Shown: one piece after another, positions 25,306 through 33,982 of the stretch | Numbering within the stretch: the first letter of the stretch is position 1 | How the letters are laid out: each line of letters begins with the position of its first letter | Made by a program: the position numbers and the translations under genes | Notes under the pieces: generated by a model | Told to the model about the DNA's origin: nothing | The model's input: only the letters and a program-made list of their open reading frames with translations | Database searches by the model: none | Assembly: GCA_029940475.1 (NCBI GenBank) | Contig: JAPYUT010000001.1 | Coordinates: 34,788-98,787 of the forward strand | Direction of reading: 5' to 3' | Origin: Verrucomicrobiales bacterium | GTDB taxonomy: Bacteria > Verrucomicrobiota > Verrucomicrobiia > Verrucomicrobiales > DEV007 | DNA length: 64,000 bases

Positions 25306-26337
25306 TCAGTCGACATCCTTCACACAGCGGAATCCCGTGTGGTAGGAGGCGCTGATATCGTCACTGAGTTGGCGTGCGGCGGTGCGGTAGCCGGTACAGT
25401 AGCCTTCATTGCAGAGGAAGGAACCGCCGCGGATTACCCGCTGGTGCACCGCCGGGCCGTCAGCCGGGTCGACAATGGATTCGCCCACGCCCCCTTTCGG
25501 CGCGTATTTAGGGCTCTTCTGGTAATAGCCCTGCTCATACTGGTCGGCAACGAGTTCCCAGACATTCCCGGAAATATCGTAGAGACCGTAGCCATTGGGC
25601 TCGAAACTCTTTGCCGGGGAGGAGGTCATGAACCCGTCCTTGCTGGTGTTCTCGTTGGGAAAATCCCCCTGCCAGCAGTTGGCCATGAATTTTCCTCCCG
25701 GTGTTAATTCGTCACCCCATGGGTAGAGCTTTCCATCAAGGCCGCCGCGTGCGGCATATTCCCACTCAGCTTCAGTGGGCAGGCGTTTTCCGGCCCACTG
25801 GGCATAGGCTTCGGCGTCCTCGTAGGCGACATTGACCACAGGATGATCCCAGCGACCCACAAGGTTTGCTTTAGGCCCCTCCGGGTGCTGCCAGTCGGCA
25901 CCCGGTGTCAGTTTCCACCAGTCCCAGTGTGAAGCGGTCTGGATATTTACCTTGGTTACCGGCGGGGCCATGACAAATGCGGCCGGCAACAGGTCCTGCG
26001 GGCGTGCCTTCGGGTAATCCTCCTGCCTGAAGGGGCGCTCGGCCTGCGTTTTGTATCCCGTGGCATCAATGAATTCCTTGAACTGGAGATTGGTGACCTC
26101 GGTGGCATCCATATAGAAGGTATCAAGGATGACCCGGTGCGGGGGCCATTCCTCGGCCCCGCTGCGCACGGGAATATTACCCTGCGCAAATAGCTCTTGG
26201 GCGGTTCCCATTTCAAAAACGCCACTTGGTATCAGGACCATTCCCGCAGGTGTGCTGCTTGAGCTTGCTTGTTTTTCTTTCTCGCAGGAAGTGAGGACAA
26301 GCAGGCAGGTGATCGTGAGGTGGGCAAGAAGGCGCAT
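25306..26337 (-). CDS. Formylglycine-generating enzyme, predicted lipoprotein
   Basis: 343 residues from ATG 26337. HLTITCLLVLTSCEK is a lipoprotein signal with a lipobox ending at Cys18. The rest is a full SUMF1/FGE domain: MVLIPSGVFEMGT, RLPTEAEWEYAARGG, DISGNVWELVAD, and the active-site pair in GGSFLCNEGYCTGYRTAAR, matching the two catalytic Cys of human FGE. The enzyme converts the Cys of a CxPxR sulfatase motif to formylglycine using O2 and copper. A CSPSR sulfatase is encoded 1.8 kb away. The lipoprotein location is unusual. The frame extends upstream to 26415, but that part looks non-coding. Confidence 0.9.
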   Translation of the reverse strand: MRLLAHLTITCLLVLTSCEKEKQASSSSTPAGMVLIPSGVFEMGTAQELFAQGNIPVRSGAEEWPPHRVILDTFYMDATEVTNLQFKEFIDATGYKTQAERPFRQEDYPKARPQDLLPAAFVMAPPVTKVNIQTASHWDWWKLTPGADWQHPEGPKANLVGRWDHPVVNVAYEDAEAYAQWAGKRLPTEAEWEYAARGGLDGKLYPWGDELTPGGKFMANCWQGDFPNENTSKDGFMTSSPAKSFEPNGYGLYDISGNVWELVADQYEQGYYQKSPKYAPKGGVGESIVDPADGPAVHQRVIRGGSFLCNEGYCTGYRTAARQLSDDISASYHTGFRCVKDVD

Positions 26338-26432
26338 GGCAAGGGGGGAAGGTGCTGGCTTGTCGGGGTTTTGTCCACTCTCATTGATAATGCGTTGACA
26401 CCTGCACCTGAACAACGCATCGCTTAAGGGTT

Positions 26433-27212
26433 ATGACCTGCTTTCGTCCATGCATTGACCTTCATGAGGGGGTGGTGAAGCAGGTGGTGGGCGGAACCTT
26501 CGGCAGCGGCGATGACGCGGCAGTTAAGGAGAACTTCGTCAGTGAGCGACCTGCGGCACATTATGCCGGCCTTTACCGTGATGACCGGCTTGCCGGCGGG
26601 CACGTGATCATGCTCGGGGCGGGCAATGAGGAGGCTGCCCGCAGCGCGTTGGCCGCTTATCCCGGCGGGCTCCAGCTGGGCGGAGGCATTAACCCGGATA
26701 ATGCAAGGCAGTGGCTTGAGGCAGGAGCCAGCCACGTGATCGTGACTTCATTTGTCTTTGAGGAGGCAGTCTTTTGCCGCGAACGGCTGGCCGCCATGGT
26801 CAAGGCGGTTGGCAGTGAGCACCTGGTGCTTGACTTGAGCTGCCGGGTGGTGCCGGGCGGGGGCTGGAAGGTTACCAGGGACCGTTGGCGGAGCCTGACC
26901 GATTTAACGGTGGGCGAGGATACCCTTGACCGGCTGGCCGGGAGCTGTGCCGAGTTTCTGGTGCATGCGGCTGACGTTGAGGGCAAATGCGCAGGGGTAG
27001 ATGAGGAACTGGTTGAAATGCTCGGCAAGTGGCAGGGCTTGCCGGTGACTTACGCCGGTGGTGCGCGTTCAATCAGCGACCTTGAGCGGGTTGATGAACT
27101 CAGTGCGGGGTGCGTTGACCTCACTGTCGGCAGTGCCCTGGATCTTTTTGGAGGCTCCGGGGTTTGTTACGCGGATTGCGTGGCCTGGAACCATCGCTCG
27201 GGACAGGAGTGA
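26433..27212 (+). CDS. hisA: Eukaryotic-type HisA isomerase
   Basis: 259 residues. The sequence follows yeast His6 far better than ordinary bacterial HisA: CIDLHEGVVKQVVGGT, QLGGGINPDNARQWL, HVIVTSFVF, VLDLSCR, EFLVHAADVEGKC, VTYAGGARSISDLE and VDLTVGSALDLFGG. Catalytic Asp residues lie in CIDLH and LDLSC. It isomerises ProFAR to PRFAR in histidine biosynthesis in the cytoplasm. No other his gene is near. It is divergent from the FGE gene with 95 bases between starts. The 'eukaryotic type' subfamily is known from scattered bacteria. Confidence 0.92.
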   Translation: MTCFRPCIDLHEGVVKQVVGGTFGSGDDAAVKENFVSERPAAHYAGLYRDDRLAGGHVIMLGAGNEEAARSALAAYPGGLQLGGGINPDNARQWLEAGASHVIVTSFVFEEAVFCRERLAAMVKAVGSEHLVLDLSCRVVPGGGWKVTRDRWRSLTDLTVGEDTLDRLAGSCAEFLVHAADVEGKCAGVDEELVEMLGKWQGLPVTYAGGARSISDLERVDELSAGCVDLTVGSALDLFGGSGVCYADCVAWNHRSGQE

Positions 27213-27218
27213 GCCCGC

Positions 27219-27257
27219 AAAAACAAGAGAGGCGCACCCTGCTTGAGGATGCGCCTC
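27219..27257 (-). terminator. Rho-independent terminator of the 27307 lipoprotein gene
   Basis: On the minus strand GAGGCGCA pairs with TGCGCCTC (plus positions 27250-27257 and 27229-27236) with an inner CCT/AGG extension, followed by a T-rich tail at 27219-27228. It lies ~50 bases past the lipoprotein stop and may also stop hisA transcripts from the other side. Confidence 0.75.
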
Positions 27258-27306
27258 CTTTAAAGGATTGTCGGCAGGCGTGCACTTAGCGCGCCGCGTG
27301 GAGTTT

Positions 27307-28020
27307 CTAGGGCTCAGGGGCAGCAGCAGGCTCGGGAGCAGGTATGCCCTCGGGCAATCCCCCTTCAGTTCCTGGGGGAATCAGTCCCTGAAAAAGTTTC
27401 TGGGGATCAAATTCCTTTATTTTCTTTTGGCGCTTGGCGAACTCAACCTCATCGATGCGGTGCATGACGATTTCCTTGCCGTCATCGGTGATGGTCATTT
27501 TATTCCCCTTGATATTGCCTGGAGTTTCTTCCTCATCCTCACCGTCCTTGGTGACAAGGATCTTGAAGTCGCCGGTGGCCTCATTGCTTTCAAGGATCTT
27601 GAAGGTTGATGTTTCCTCCCCATCCGGGCTGCGCACGGACATGGTTCCGTCTCCAATCTGGATGGCCATCATGTCCGCCATCATTTCCATCATAGGCAAC
27701 ATCAGGGCGAGGGCCGCGGCATTAAATTCTTCACCGTCACCCTTGGCGGTTTCAGCTTCAGCCTTCATTGCGGCCATCATGGATTCCTTGTCCATGGCCC
27801 AGTAGCCCTGGACCTGTTTGGAGATCGGTCCCCCTGCAGCGGCGGCAGGCTCAGGCTTGGCTTCAGGAGCAGGTTCGGGCTCTGGCTCAGGTGTGGCTTC
27901 GGGTGTGGCTTCGGGTGTGGGCTCAGGGGCTGGCTTTGCTGCTTCTTTGCAGGCGGAGATCAAGACAGCCAATGCCGCGAGGGCGGCGATGGCTCCGTTT
28001 TTAAATAGCGTTGTTTTCAT
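27307..28020 (-). CDS. Hypothetical lipoprotein with Pro/Glu/Ala-rich linker
   Basis: 237 residues. The lipobox LISAC places the lipid-modified Cys at residue 24. It is followed by a ~35-residue low-complexity PEPTPEATPE-type linker, a Met-rich helical stretch (ALMLPMMEMMADMMA), and a beta-rich domain of ~90 residues containing GTMSVRSPDGEE and GNIKGNKMTITDDGKEIVM. The C-terminus is again PAPEPAAAPEP. The domain resembles small exported proteins that bind ligands in a lipocalin-like barrel, but I cannot assign a family. It is followed by a good terminator and preceded by 84 bases without a gene. Confidence 0.75.
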   Translation of the reverse strand: MKTTLFKNGAIAALAALAVLISACKEAAKPAPEPTPEATPEATPEPEPEPAPEAKPEPAAAAGGPISKQVQGYWAMDKESMMAAMKAEAETAKGDGEEFNAAALALMLPMMEMMADMMAIQIGDGTMSVRSPDGEETSTFKILESNEATGDFKILVTKDGEDEEETPGNIKGNKMTITDDGKEIVMHRIDEVEFAKRQKKIKEFDPQKLFQGLIPPGTEGGLPEGIPAPEPAAAPEP

Positions 28021-28104
28021 TGTAATTGAAGGAGTTTATAAGTCATAAATGCGGCAATAGCGAACACAAAGCGTTGCTGCAAAAGAGCATCGGGATAAAG
28101 GGGT

Positions 28105-29523
28105 TCACTGCCACGCCCTGGCGTCCTTGGCCACATCGCGGTAGATTTCCCGGAGTCTGGCGGCCATGGCGCGGACTTTTTCCGGGTGCTTTTTTGCCAG
28201 GTCCTCCTTCTCGGTGATGTCGCTGCTGATTTTATAGAGCTCATGTCCGGTGAGTGTCGCCCCGGCAAAGGTGTCGCGGTTGGCTTTGGTAATTGCGCGG
28301 GTCTTGAGTTCCTTGCCTTCCGGGGATGTCAACCGGGCAAGCAGTTTCCAGTCATCCTCGCGCATGGCCACCTTTGCCTTGTTGAGCGCCGAGTAATAGC
28401 ACCAGAAGAGCGGCTGGTTGCGCTTGATCTTGCCGCCACTGAGGGCATTCATCATGTCCGTGCCGTCAAGGTGCAGGTCGACGGGAATTTCCCCGGCGGC
28501 CAGCCCGGCAAAGGTCGGCATCAGGTCAAGTGCGCTGAGCGCAACACTGCTGACCTGCCCGGCCTTGACCTGTAGCGGCCAGCGCATGATGCCCGCGACG
28601 CGGATACCGGCCTCGTGGGTGTGCAGCTTCATTCCGCGCAGTGGTCCCGGGCTGCCGTGCGAGCGCCACGCGTTGCGGTAGCGGTTGAGTGTTTCCGGGC
28701 CGTTATCCGAGGTGAAGACCAGCAGGGTGTTTTTAGTGAGCTTGAGCCGGTCTAGGGCGGCGGTGATCTCGCCGACGGCTGAGTCCATGTTCTCGACATT
28801 GGCGTAATAGAGAGCCTCACCGCGTTTGCCGGCTTTAGGATAACCGGCAACAAGCTTGGCAGGTGAATCGATCGGCTCGTGTGGCTCGTGGAAGGCGACG
28901 TAGGAGAAGAAGGGCTGATCGGGACTTTCCTTGACGTGGTTTTCTATCCAGCGGATTGCCTCATGTGCCACGACCTGGCAGCTGAAGCCCTTTGACGGGC
29001 CGGCGTCCTTGCCGTTGCGCACGAAGTTTTTAGGGTTCTTGTGGCTGGGCGCGGCATTGTTCTGGGTGGCAAACCAGTGCTCGAAGCCGAAGTCGCCGGG
29101 CTGCGGCTGACCGGCCCGGTTGAAGAGCCCGTTGCAGTGCCACTTGCCACTCATGCAGGTGGCGTATCCCGCCCGCTTGAGCATGGCGGACATGGTGAAC
29201 TCATCCTTTCCCATGTGCATGCGGTTGCCCGAGGGGATCCAGTCATAAACTCCCGCCCGGTTGGGCGTCCTGCCGGTGAGCAGTCCGACTCTTGAGGGCG
29301 AGCACACCGGCGAGGTGGAGTAGAAGTCGGTGAAGCGGATGCCCTGCGCGGCGAGCCGGTCGAGGTGCGGGGTGCGGATGGTCTTGCTGCCGTAGCAGGC
29401 GAGGTCGCCGTAGCCCAGGTCATCGCAGAGGATCACCATGATGTTGGGACGCTCGTCGGCGGTGACCGGGAAAACACCGGCAAGTAGTGCCGGGAGAAAA
29501 ACTGTAAGAAAAGATCGCAGCAT
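28105..29523 (-). CDS. Exported Cys-type sulfatase
   Basis: 472 residues from ATG 29523. Signal peptide (LRSFLTVFLPALLAGVFPV). RPNIMVILCDDLGYGDLACYG gives metal-binding Asp residues, SPVCSPSRVGLLTGR has the CxPxR motif converted to formylglycine, SGKWH and FTSDNGPETL complete the active site. It hydrolyses sulfate esters, most likely on polysaccharides, in the periplasm or outside. Its maturation enzyme is plausibly the FGE at 25306-26337. The first in-frame ATG at 29559 would place extra residues before the signal peptide. Substrate class cannot be read from sequence. Confidence 0.93.
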   Translation of the reverse strand: MLRSFLTVFLPALLAGVFPVTADERPNIMVILCDDLGYGDLACYGSKTIRTPHLDRLAAQGIRFTDFYSTSPVCSPSRVGLLTGRTPNRAGVYDWIPSGNRMHMGKDEFTMSAMLKRAGYATCMSGKWHCNGLFNRAGQPQPGDFGFEHWFATQNNAAPSHKNPKNFVRNGKDAGPSKGFSCQVVAHEAIRWIENHVKESPDQPFFSYVAFHEPHEPIDSPAKLVAGYPKAGKRGEALYYANVENMDSAVGEITAALDRLKLTKNTLLVFTSDNGPETLNRYRNAWRSHGSPGPLRGMKLHTHEAGIRVAGIMRWPLQVKAGQVSSVALSALDLMPTFAGLAAGEIPVDLHLDGTDMMNALSGGKIKRNQPLFWCYYSALNKAKVAMREDDWKLLARLTSPEGKELKTRAITKANRDTFAGATLTGHELYKISSDITEKEDLAKKHPEKVRAMAARLREIYRDVAKDARAWQ

Positions 29524-29701
29524 GAGCGTGATCCTAGCCCCGGCGGTGAAATTTCTCAACGCAATAGCGTGCGCTTTGCTGACCGGTAAGGCTGCCCGAG
29601 CGTGGAGGTATGGACATTCAGTCCTTGTCTTAAATTATTGGATTTGCTTAAATGGTAGGCATGGAAAGGACATTGATTTTTCTTGCCGGGCTTCGAATTC
29701 A

Positions 29702-30787
29702 TCACCTTGTTACCAGGTCGGATATCCGGGGTTCCCATTTTAGCGTGGCGGCCCGCTTGAGCTCTCCGTGATCGGAGATGCGGTAGGCGGTGAGGGTGGC
29801 ACCGCCGGTGGCAGCGACGAGCAGGAACCGGCCGTCAGGCGAGAGGGTCAAGCCCCAGGGGATCTTGTCGGCTTGGGTCAGGCCCAAGAGCTCGGCGTGG
29901 CCGTTCTCGAGAATGCGGTAGCGGGCAATTCGGTCGAAGTCTTGGGCGTGGCCGCGCAGGCCGGCGAAGAGAAACCTGCCGTCCGGGGTGACCAGGAGGT
30001 CGGAGGCGCTCAGTCCGGTCTTGGACATGCCGGGGGCAAGCACATTGATGTCCTGCTCGATTTTCAGCTGGCCATTCTCCCCGCGCCGGTAGGTGGAGAG
30101 GCCGATACCCTGCTCATTGCTGAAGTAGACCATGGGCAGCCTGGGGTGATAGGCCATGTGGCGCGGGCCCGTGCCCTGCGGCGGCCCGGCGTCCTTGGGC
30201 TCAAGAGGGGTAACTGCCCCGGTCTGTCCATCGTAGGCATACTGCAACAGGGCGAGGTTGCCCTTCACGTAGGGGATGTAAAGATTGCGGTTGTCCGGGG
30301 AGGGGAGCACGCAATGGGCTTCGCGCTTACCTTCATCAATGGTGGTCACGGCCTTGCCGGGCATGCCGCGCTTGTCCAGGGGATAAACGTTGAGCCGCCC
30401 GTTGCCATAGCTGACCCCGAGCAGGTGATTGTTGCCACGATCCAGGCTGAGGAAGCAGGCTCCGTCATTAAACGTGACACGCTCGTGCTTTTGGTAGGTG
30501 CCCTTGTCGGAAAGGGAGATGACCGCTCCCGGCACCCGGCCCTCTTCACCGCCGGTGGCACTCACATAGAGGAGGGGCTTGACCGGGTGTGAGGTGATGA
30601 CCCGCCCGGGAAAGCCAAGGTCAACCTTCTGCTCGACTGCCATTTGCACTGCATCCTCATCGGCCTTGACCAGGATGATCCACAGTGTGTTTGACTTGCT
30701 GGCCGGGGCGTAGACCCGGAAGTCCTTTCCCGGACAGGGCAGTAAAAGGCTAAGAGAAAGAAAACAGCAGGTGAGGGTATATCTCAT
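29702..30787 (-). CDS. Exported beta-propeller (lactonase-like) protein
   Basis: 361 residues from ATG 30787. A signal peptide (YTLTCCFLSLSLLLPC) precedes a seven-bladed propeller with recurrent blades such as VLPSPDNRNLYIPYVKGN, LLVTPDGRFLFAGLRGH and LTLSPDGRFLLVAATGG. This matches the lactonase/YncE-like PF10282 family. Some members are 6-phosphogluconolactonases, but an exported form is unlikely to be that; sugar-lactone or ligand binding is the cautious reading. It follows the sulfatase in orientation but with a 178-base gap in which I see no gene. Divergent from the ECF sigma gene. Confidence 0.85.
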   Translation of the reverse strand: MRYTLTCCFLSLSLLLPCPGKDFRVYAPASKSNTLWIILVKADEDAVQMAVEQKVDLGFPGRVITSHPVKPLLYVSATGGEEGRVPGAVISLSDKGTYQKHERVTFNDGACFLSLDRGNNHLLGVSYGNGRLNVYPLDKRGMPGKAVTTIDEGKREAHCVLPSPDNRNLYIPYVKGNLALLQYAYDGQTGAVTPLEPKDAGPPQGTGPRHMAYHPRLPMVYFSNEQGIGLSTYRRGENGQLKIEQDINVLAPGMSKTGLSASDLLVTPDGRFLFAGLRGHAQDFDRIARYRILENGHAELLGLTQADKIPWGLTLSPDGRFLLVAATGGATLTAYRISDHGELKRAATLKWEPRISDLVTR

Positions 30788-30990
30788 GACAGGCGCTGAT
30801 AAACTGCGCATTTGGCGGGTTATTTCCATGGTTTTTTATCTGTTTCATTCCATCTTGTGCAGCGCATCACTGAAGGAAAGGCTAATGGGGATTGTTTGCA
30901 GGATGGGGAAGGGAAGCGGAAATTGGCTTTTTTTGCTTTTTCCTCTAAGAGGATTGCCTCCACTGCCGTTAAAGGAGCTAAATACACTGG

Positions 30991-31515
30991 ATGTCAGTAA
31001 ACGGAACCACCTATAAACGTGAAAAGCTGGTTCGGCGCGCCCTCGAGGAGTTCGAGGCGAGGCTGATCGGCTATGCGGCAAGTATCCTGCGGGATGCCGA
31101 CCGTGCCCGCGACGTGGCGCAGGATACCTTTATCAAGCTCTACGGTCAGGATCCTGACAAGGTGAGCGTGGCGCTCAAGGCGTGGCTCTTCACGGTTTGC
31201 CGCAACCGCTGCCTGGACATCCTGAGAAAGGAAAAACGCATGGAAAACATCGAACAAGAACAAGTGGCGCAAATTCACGACAAGTCAGAGGACCCGTCAA
31301 GGCTGGTTGAGCGCAGTGACCAGCACAGTGAGGTGATGCGCTTCCTTGAGCGGTTGCCACAGAACCAGAAGGAAGTCCTCAGGCTCAAGTTCCAGGGCGA
31401 GATGAGCTACAGGGAGATCAGTGAGGTGACCAGCCTGAGCGTCAGTAACGTCGGCTTTTTGATCCACGCCGGCCTTAAGCGCCTGCGCGGGATGCTCTCC
31501 CACCAGGCCGCATGA
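30991..31515 (+). CDS. ECF-type RNA polymerase sigma factor
   Basis: 174 residues. Region 2: EARLIGYAASILRDADRARDVAQDTFIKLY, with the -10 recognition helix at WLFTVCRNRCLDILRKEKR. Region 4: RLPQNQKEVLRLKFQGEMSY, then the helix-turn-helix ISEVTSLSVSNVGFLIHAGLK. It directs RNA polymerase to a small regulon under the control of the next gene, whose N-terminus looks like an anti-sigma factor. AAAGGAG lies 13 bases before the ATG. The 203-base divergent region upstream probably carries an autoregulated promoter. Confidence 0.93.
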   Translation: MSVNGTTYKREKLVRRALEEFEARLIGYAASILRDADRARDVAQDTFIKLYGQDPDKVSVALKAWLFTVCRNRCLDILRKEKRMENIEQEQVAQIHDKSEDPSRLVERSDQHSEVMRFLERLPQNQKEVLRLKFQGEMSYREISEVTSLSVSNVGFLIHAGLKRLRGMLSHQAA

Positions 31516-31574
31516 TGAGCAAACTGAATGACACCATTTAAACGAGAATTTTTTACCAGAAAGGAAAAACCAAG

Positions 31575-33947
31575 ATGACTATCAAACCTGATGACCCGCG
31601 CCTGACCGCCTACGCGCTCGGCGAACTTGAACCCGGGGAAAGCGCCGAGCTTGAGGCCTTGCTCAAGGAGAACCCGTCAGCCGAGTCCGAGATCTCCGCC
31701 ATTCGCGAGACTGCCGCACTGCTGGAGGGTGAACTGGCCGCCGCACCGGCACTTGAACTCTCGGAGGAGCAGCGCTCAAGGGTGATCACCGGGGGCGATG
31801 AGCCCCGGCAGAAGATCATCACCCCCGGCCCTGATGTCTTCAGCCGCACCAGCAGGTGGCTGGGCATTACCGCTGCCGCCGCCTGCGTGGTGGCAGTCAG
31901 CACGATCGGCATCAAGCAGTTCCTCCTCGATGAGAAGCAGGGGGTGGCTGAAAGCACCGCCAATGACCGGTTCGTTGCCGGCAATAGCGTAAAAATCAAC
32001 GCATCCAAGCCGATGTCGCTCAAGGAGGCATTGCCGATGGTTGCTGAAGATGCTGGAGGTTTTGCAGATGCTGAAGGTTTTCCAAGTTTTGCACCTGCTG
32101 CAGATCATCCGTTTGAGGTGGAAATTGCCTCAGGCGTAGACCAGCTGGAAAAGAAATCATTCCAGCATAGTGTGCGCCGACAACCCAAACCCGCAGGTAA
32201 AGTGCGTTCTTCCGCCGTCGTGTCCGCAGATGATTCCATTAGCGCTCTTTCCGGTGAATCCGAGGGCGGCATCGGTGGCGGAATTGCTTACGGCCGTGTA
32301 GGAAAAGTGGAATCGCTTAAATATGGCCGCGAGGCTTCCAAGCTCAAGTTGTCGGCAGCCGAAAGTCGGCTAAGGAGCAATGCACCCGTTGATGGCAAGC
32401 TGGACCGGGATGAGGCTGTCAGGGAAAAGGAAGTCGAAATGGCAGCCGATAAGCAGTTGCAGGAAAATCAGCAGAAGCGCGCTGAACCGGGCGGTGAGCG
32501 CTTCGGGCGCCTTTATGACACGCCTTTTTTCGGGGCATTCGAGCGACCACTCTCGACCTTTGCTGTTGATGTGGACACTGCCAGCTACGCCAACATGCGG
32601 CGCTATATCGGCCGCCACGGCCAGCTACCGCCGGTCGACGCGGTGCGTGTTGAGGAGATGATCAACTACTTTGACTACGACTACCCGCAACCTGAGGGTG
32701 GCAGGCACCCCTTCTCGGTAAACCTCGAGGTGGCGGCCTGCCCCTGGCAGAAAGGCCACCGGCTGGTCAGGGTCGGGCTCAAGGCCCGGGAGATGAACCC
32801 CGGCAAGCGTCCGCCCTCAAACCTGATTTTCCTGATCGACGCGTCAGGATCCATGAACAGTGAACTTAAGCTGCCCTTGCTCAAGAGTTCCCTGGCAGCC
32901 CTGACGCGCAACCTCACCGAGGATGACCGTATCGGTATTGTGATCTACGCCGGGAATGCCGGGGTTGCCCTTGATCCTGTGCACGGCGACCTCAAGGAGA
33001 AGATCATCGACGTCATTGACGGCATCGGCGTCGGTGGTGGAACCAACGGCGCGGGAGGTATCCGTGTTGCCTATGACCTTGCCGCCAAGAACTACATCAA
33101 GGGTGGTACAAACCGCGTGATCCTCGCCACGGACGGTGACTTCAACGTCGGTATCACCAACAACGGGCAACTTGCCAGCTTCGTGAAGGATCGTTCCGAG
33201 AAGGACGGGATTTTCCTGACCGCGCTCGGATTCGGCGAAGGCAACATCAATGATGAGCGCCTGGAGCAGATCGCCAACAAGGGCAACGGCGAGTATTACT
33301 ACATTGACTGCGCAAAGGAGGGACGCCGGGTGCTGGTGGACAAGCTCAGCTCGACGCTGGTGACCGTCGCCAAGGATGTCAAGATCCAGGTCGACTTCAA
33401 TCCGGCCAAGGTGGTGAGCTACCGGCTCATCGGTTACGCCAACCGGCGCATGAAGGCTGAGGATTTCCGCGATGACAAGAAGGATGCCGGGGAAATCGGC
33501 GCCGGGCACACGGTGACCGCCCTCTACCAGATCGTGCCCGCAGGTGCGGCTCAGGAAGAGGGGGTCGTGGCAGCCGTGAAGACGGAATCAAGATACCGCA
33601 AGGTGGCGGACGCTGATGCCCGCAAGGCCGCCCTGGTTGACAGTGATGAGCTTCTCACCGTCGCCCTGCGCTACAAGGCGCCTGATGCCGGCCTGGAGGA
33701 CGAGGCGAGCGAGTTTGCCATCGGCCTGCGTGACTCAATGAAGGGCTGGGAAGACTCAAGCCAGGACTTTCGCTTTGCCGCCTCGGTGGCCGGCTTCGGC
33801 ATGCAGCTGCGCGAGTCGGAATTTCGCGGAATGCTCGATTATGACCTGCTGCTTGAACTGGCAGGTGAGGGAGTGGGTGAGGATGAGAACGGCCTGCGCA
33901 AGGAGTTCATCGAACTGGTGAAGAAGGCCAGGAAGATCACGAAGTGA
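31575..33947 (+). CDS. Anti-sigma-like/VWA fusion membrane protein
   Basis: 790 residues. Residues ~1-60 (LTAYALGELEPGESAELEAL) match the cytoplasmic helical domain of RskA-type anti-sigma factors without zinc ligands. One membrane helix follows (LGITAAAACVVAVSTIGI, about 97-114), then ~200 residues of low-complexity periplasmic linker. A YfbK-type region begins with RFGRLYDTPFFGAFERPLST, leading to a VWA domain with the MIDAS motif DASGSM at about residue 421, and ends with a DUF3520-like part (FRFAASVAGFGMQL). It should sequester the upstream sigma factor while displaying a metal-dependent adhesion domain outside the membrane. AGAAAGGA precedes the ATG. Confidence 0.88.
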   Translation: MTIKPDDPRLTAYALGELEPGESAELEALLKENPSAESEISAIRETAALLEGELAAAPALELSEEQRSRVITGGDEPRQKIITPGPDVFSRTSRWLGITAAAACVVAVSTIGIKQFLLDEKQGVAESTANDRFVAGNSVKINASKPMSLKEALPMVAEDAGGFADAEGFPSFAPAADHPFEVEIASGVDQLEKKSFQHSVRRQPKPAGKVRSSAVVSADDSISALSGESEGGIGGGIAYGRVGKVESLKYGREASKLKLSAAESRLRSNAPVDGKLDRDEAVREKEVEMAADKQLQENQQKRAEPGGERFGRLYDTPFFGAFERPLSTFAVDVDTASYANMRRYIGRHGQLPPVDAVRVEEMINYFDYDYPQPEGGRHPFSVNLEVAACPWQKGHRLVRVGLKAREMNPGKRPPSNLIFLIDASGSMNSELKLPLLKSSLAALTRNLTEDDRIGIVIYAGNAGVALDPVHGDLKEKIIDVIDGIGVGGGTNGAGGIRVAYDLAAKNYIKGGTNRVILATDGDFNVGITNNGQLASFVKDRSEKDGIFLTALGFGEGNINDERLEQIANKGNGEYYYIDCAKEGRRVLVDKLSSTLVTVAKDVKIQVDFNPAKVVSYRLIGYANRRMKAEDFRDDKKDAGEIGAGHTVTALYQIVPAGAAQEEGVVAAVKTESRYRKVADADARKAALVDSDELLTVALRYKAPDAGLEDEASEFAIGLRDSMKGWEDSSQDFRFAASVAGFGMQLRESEFRGMLDYDLLLELAGEGVGEDENGLRKEFIELVKKARKITK

Positions 33948-33982
33948 TTTTAAGCGTGGCGCAGCACGGGTGAGGATATTTT

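Noticed and set aside
27768..28048. Plus-strand frames rich in Gly/Ser/Val opposite the lipoprotein gene
   Set aside because: They are antisense shadows of the Pro/Glu-rich linker.
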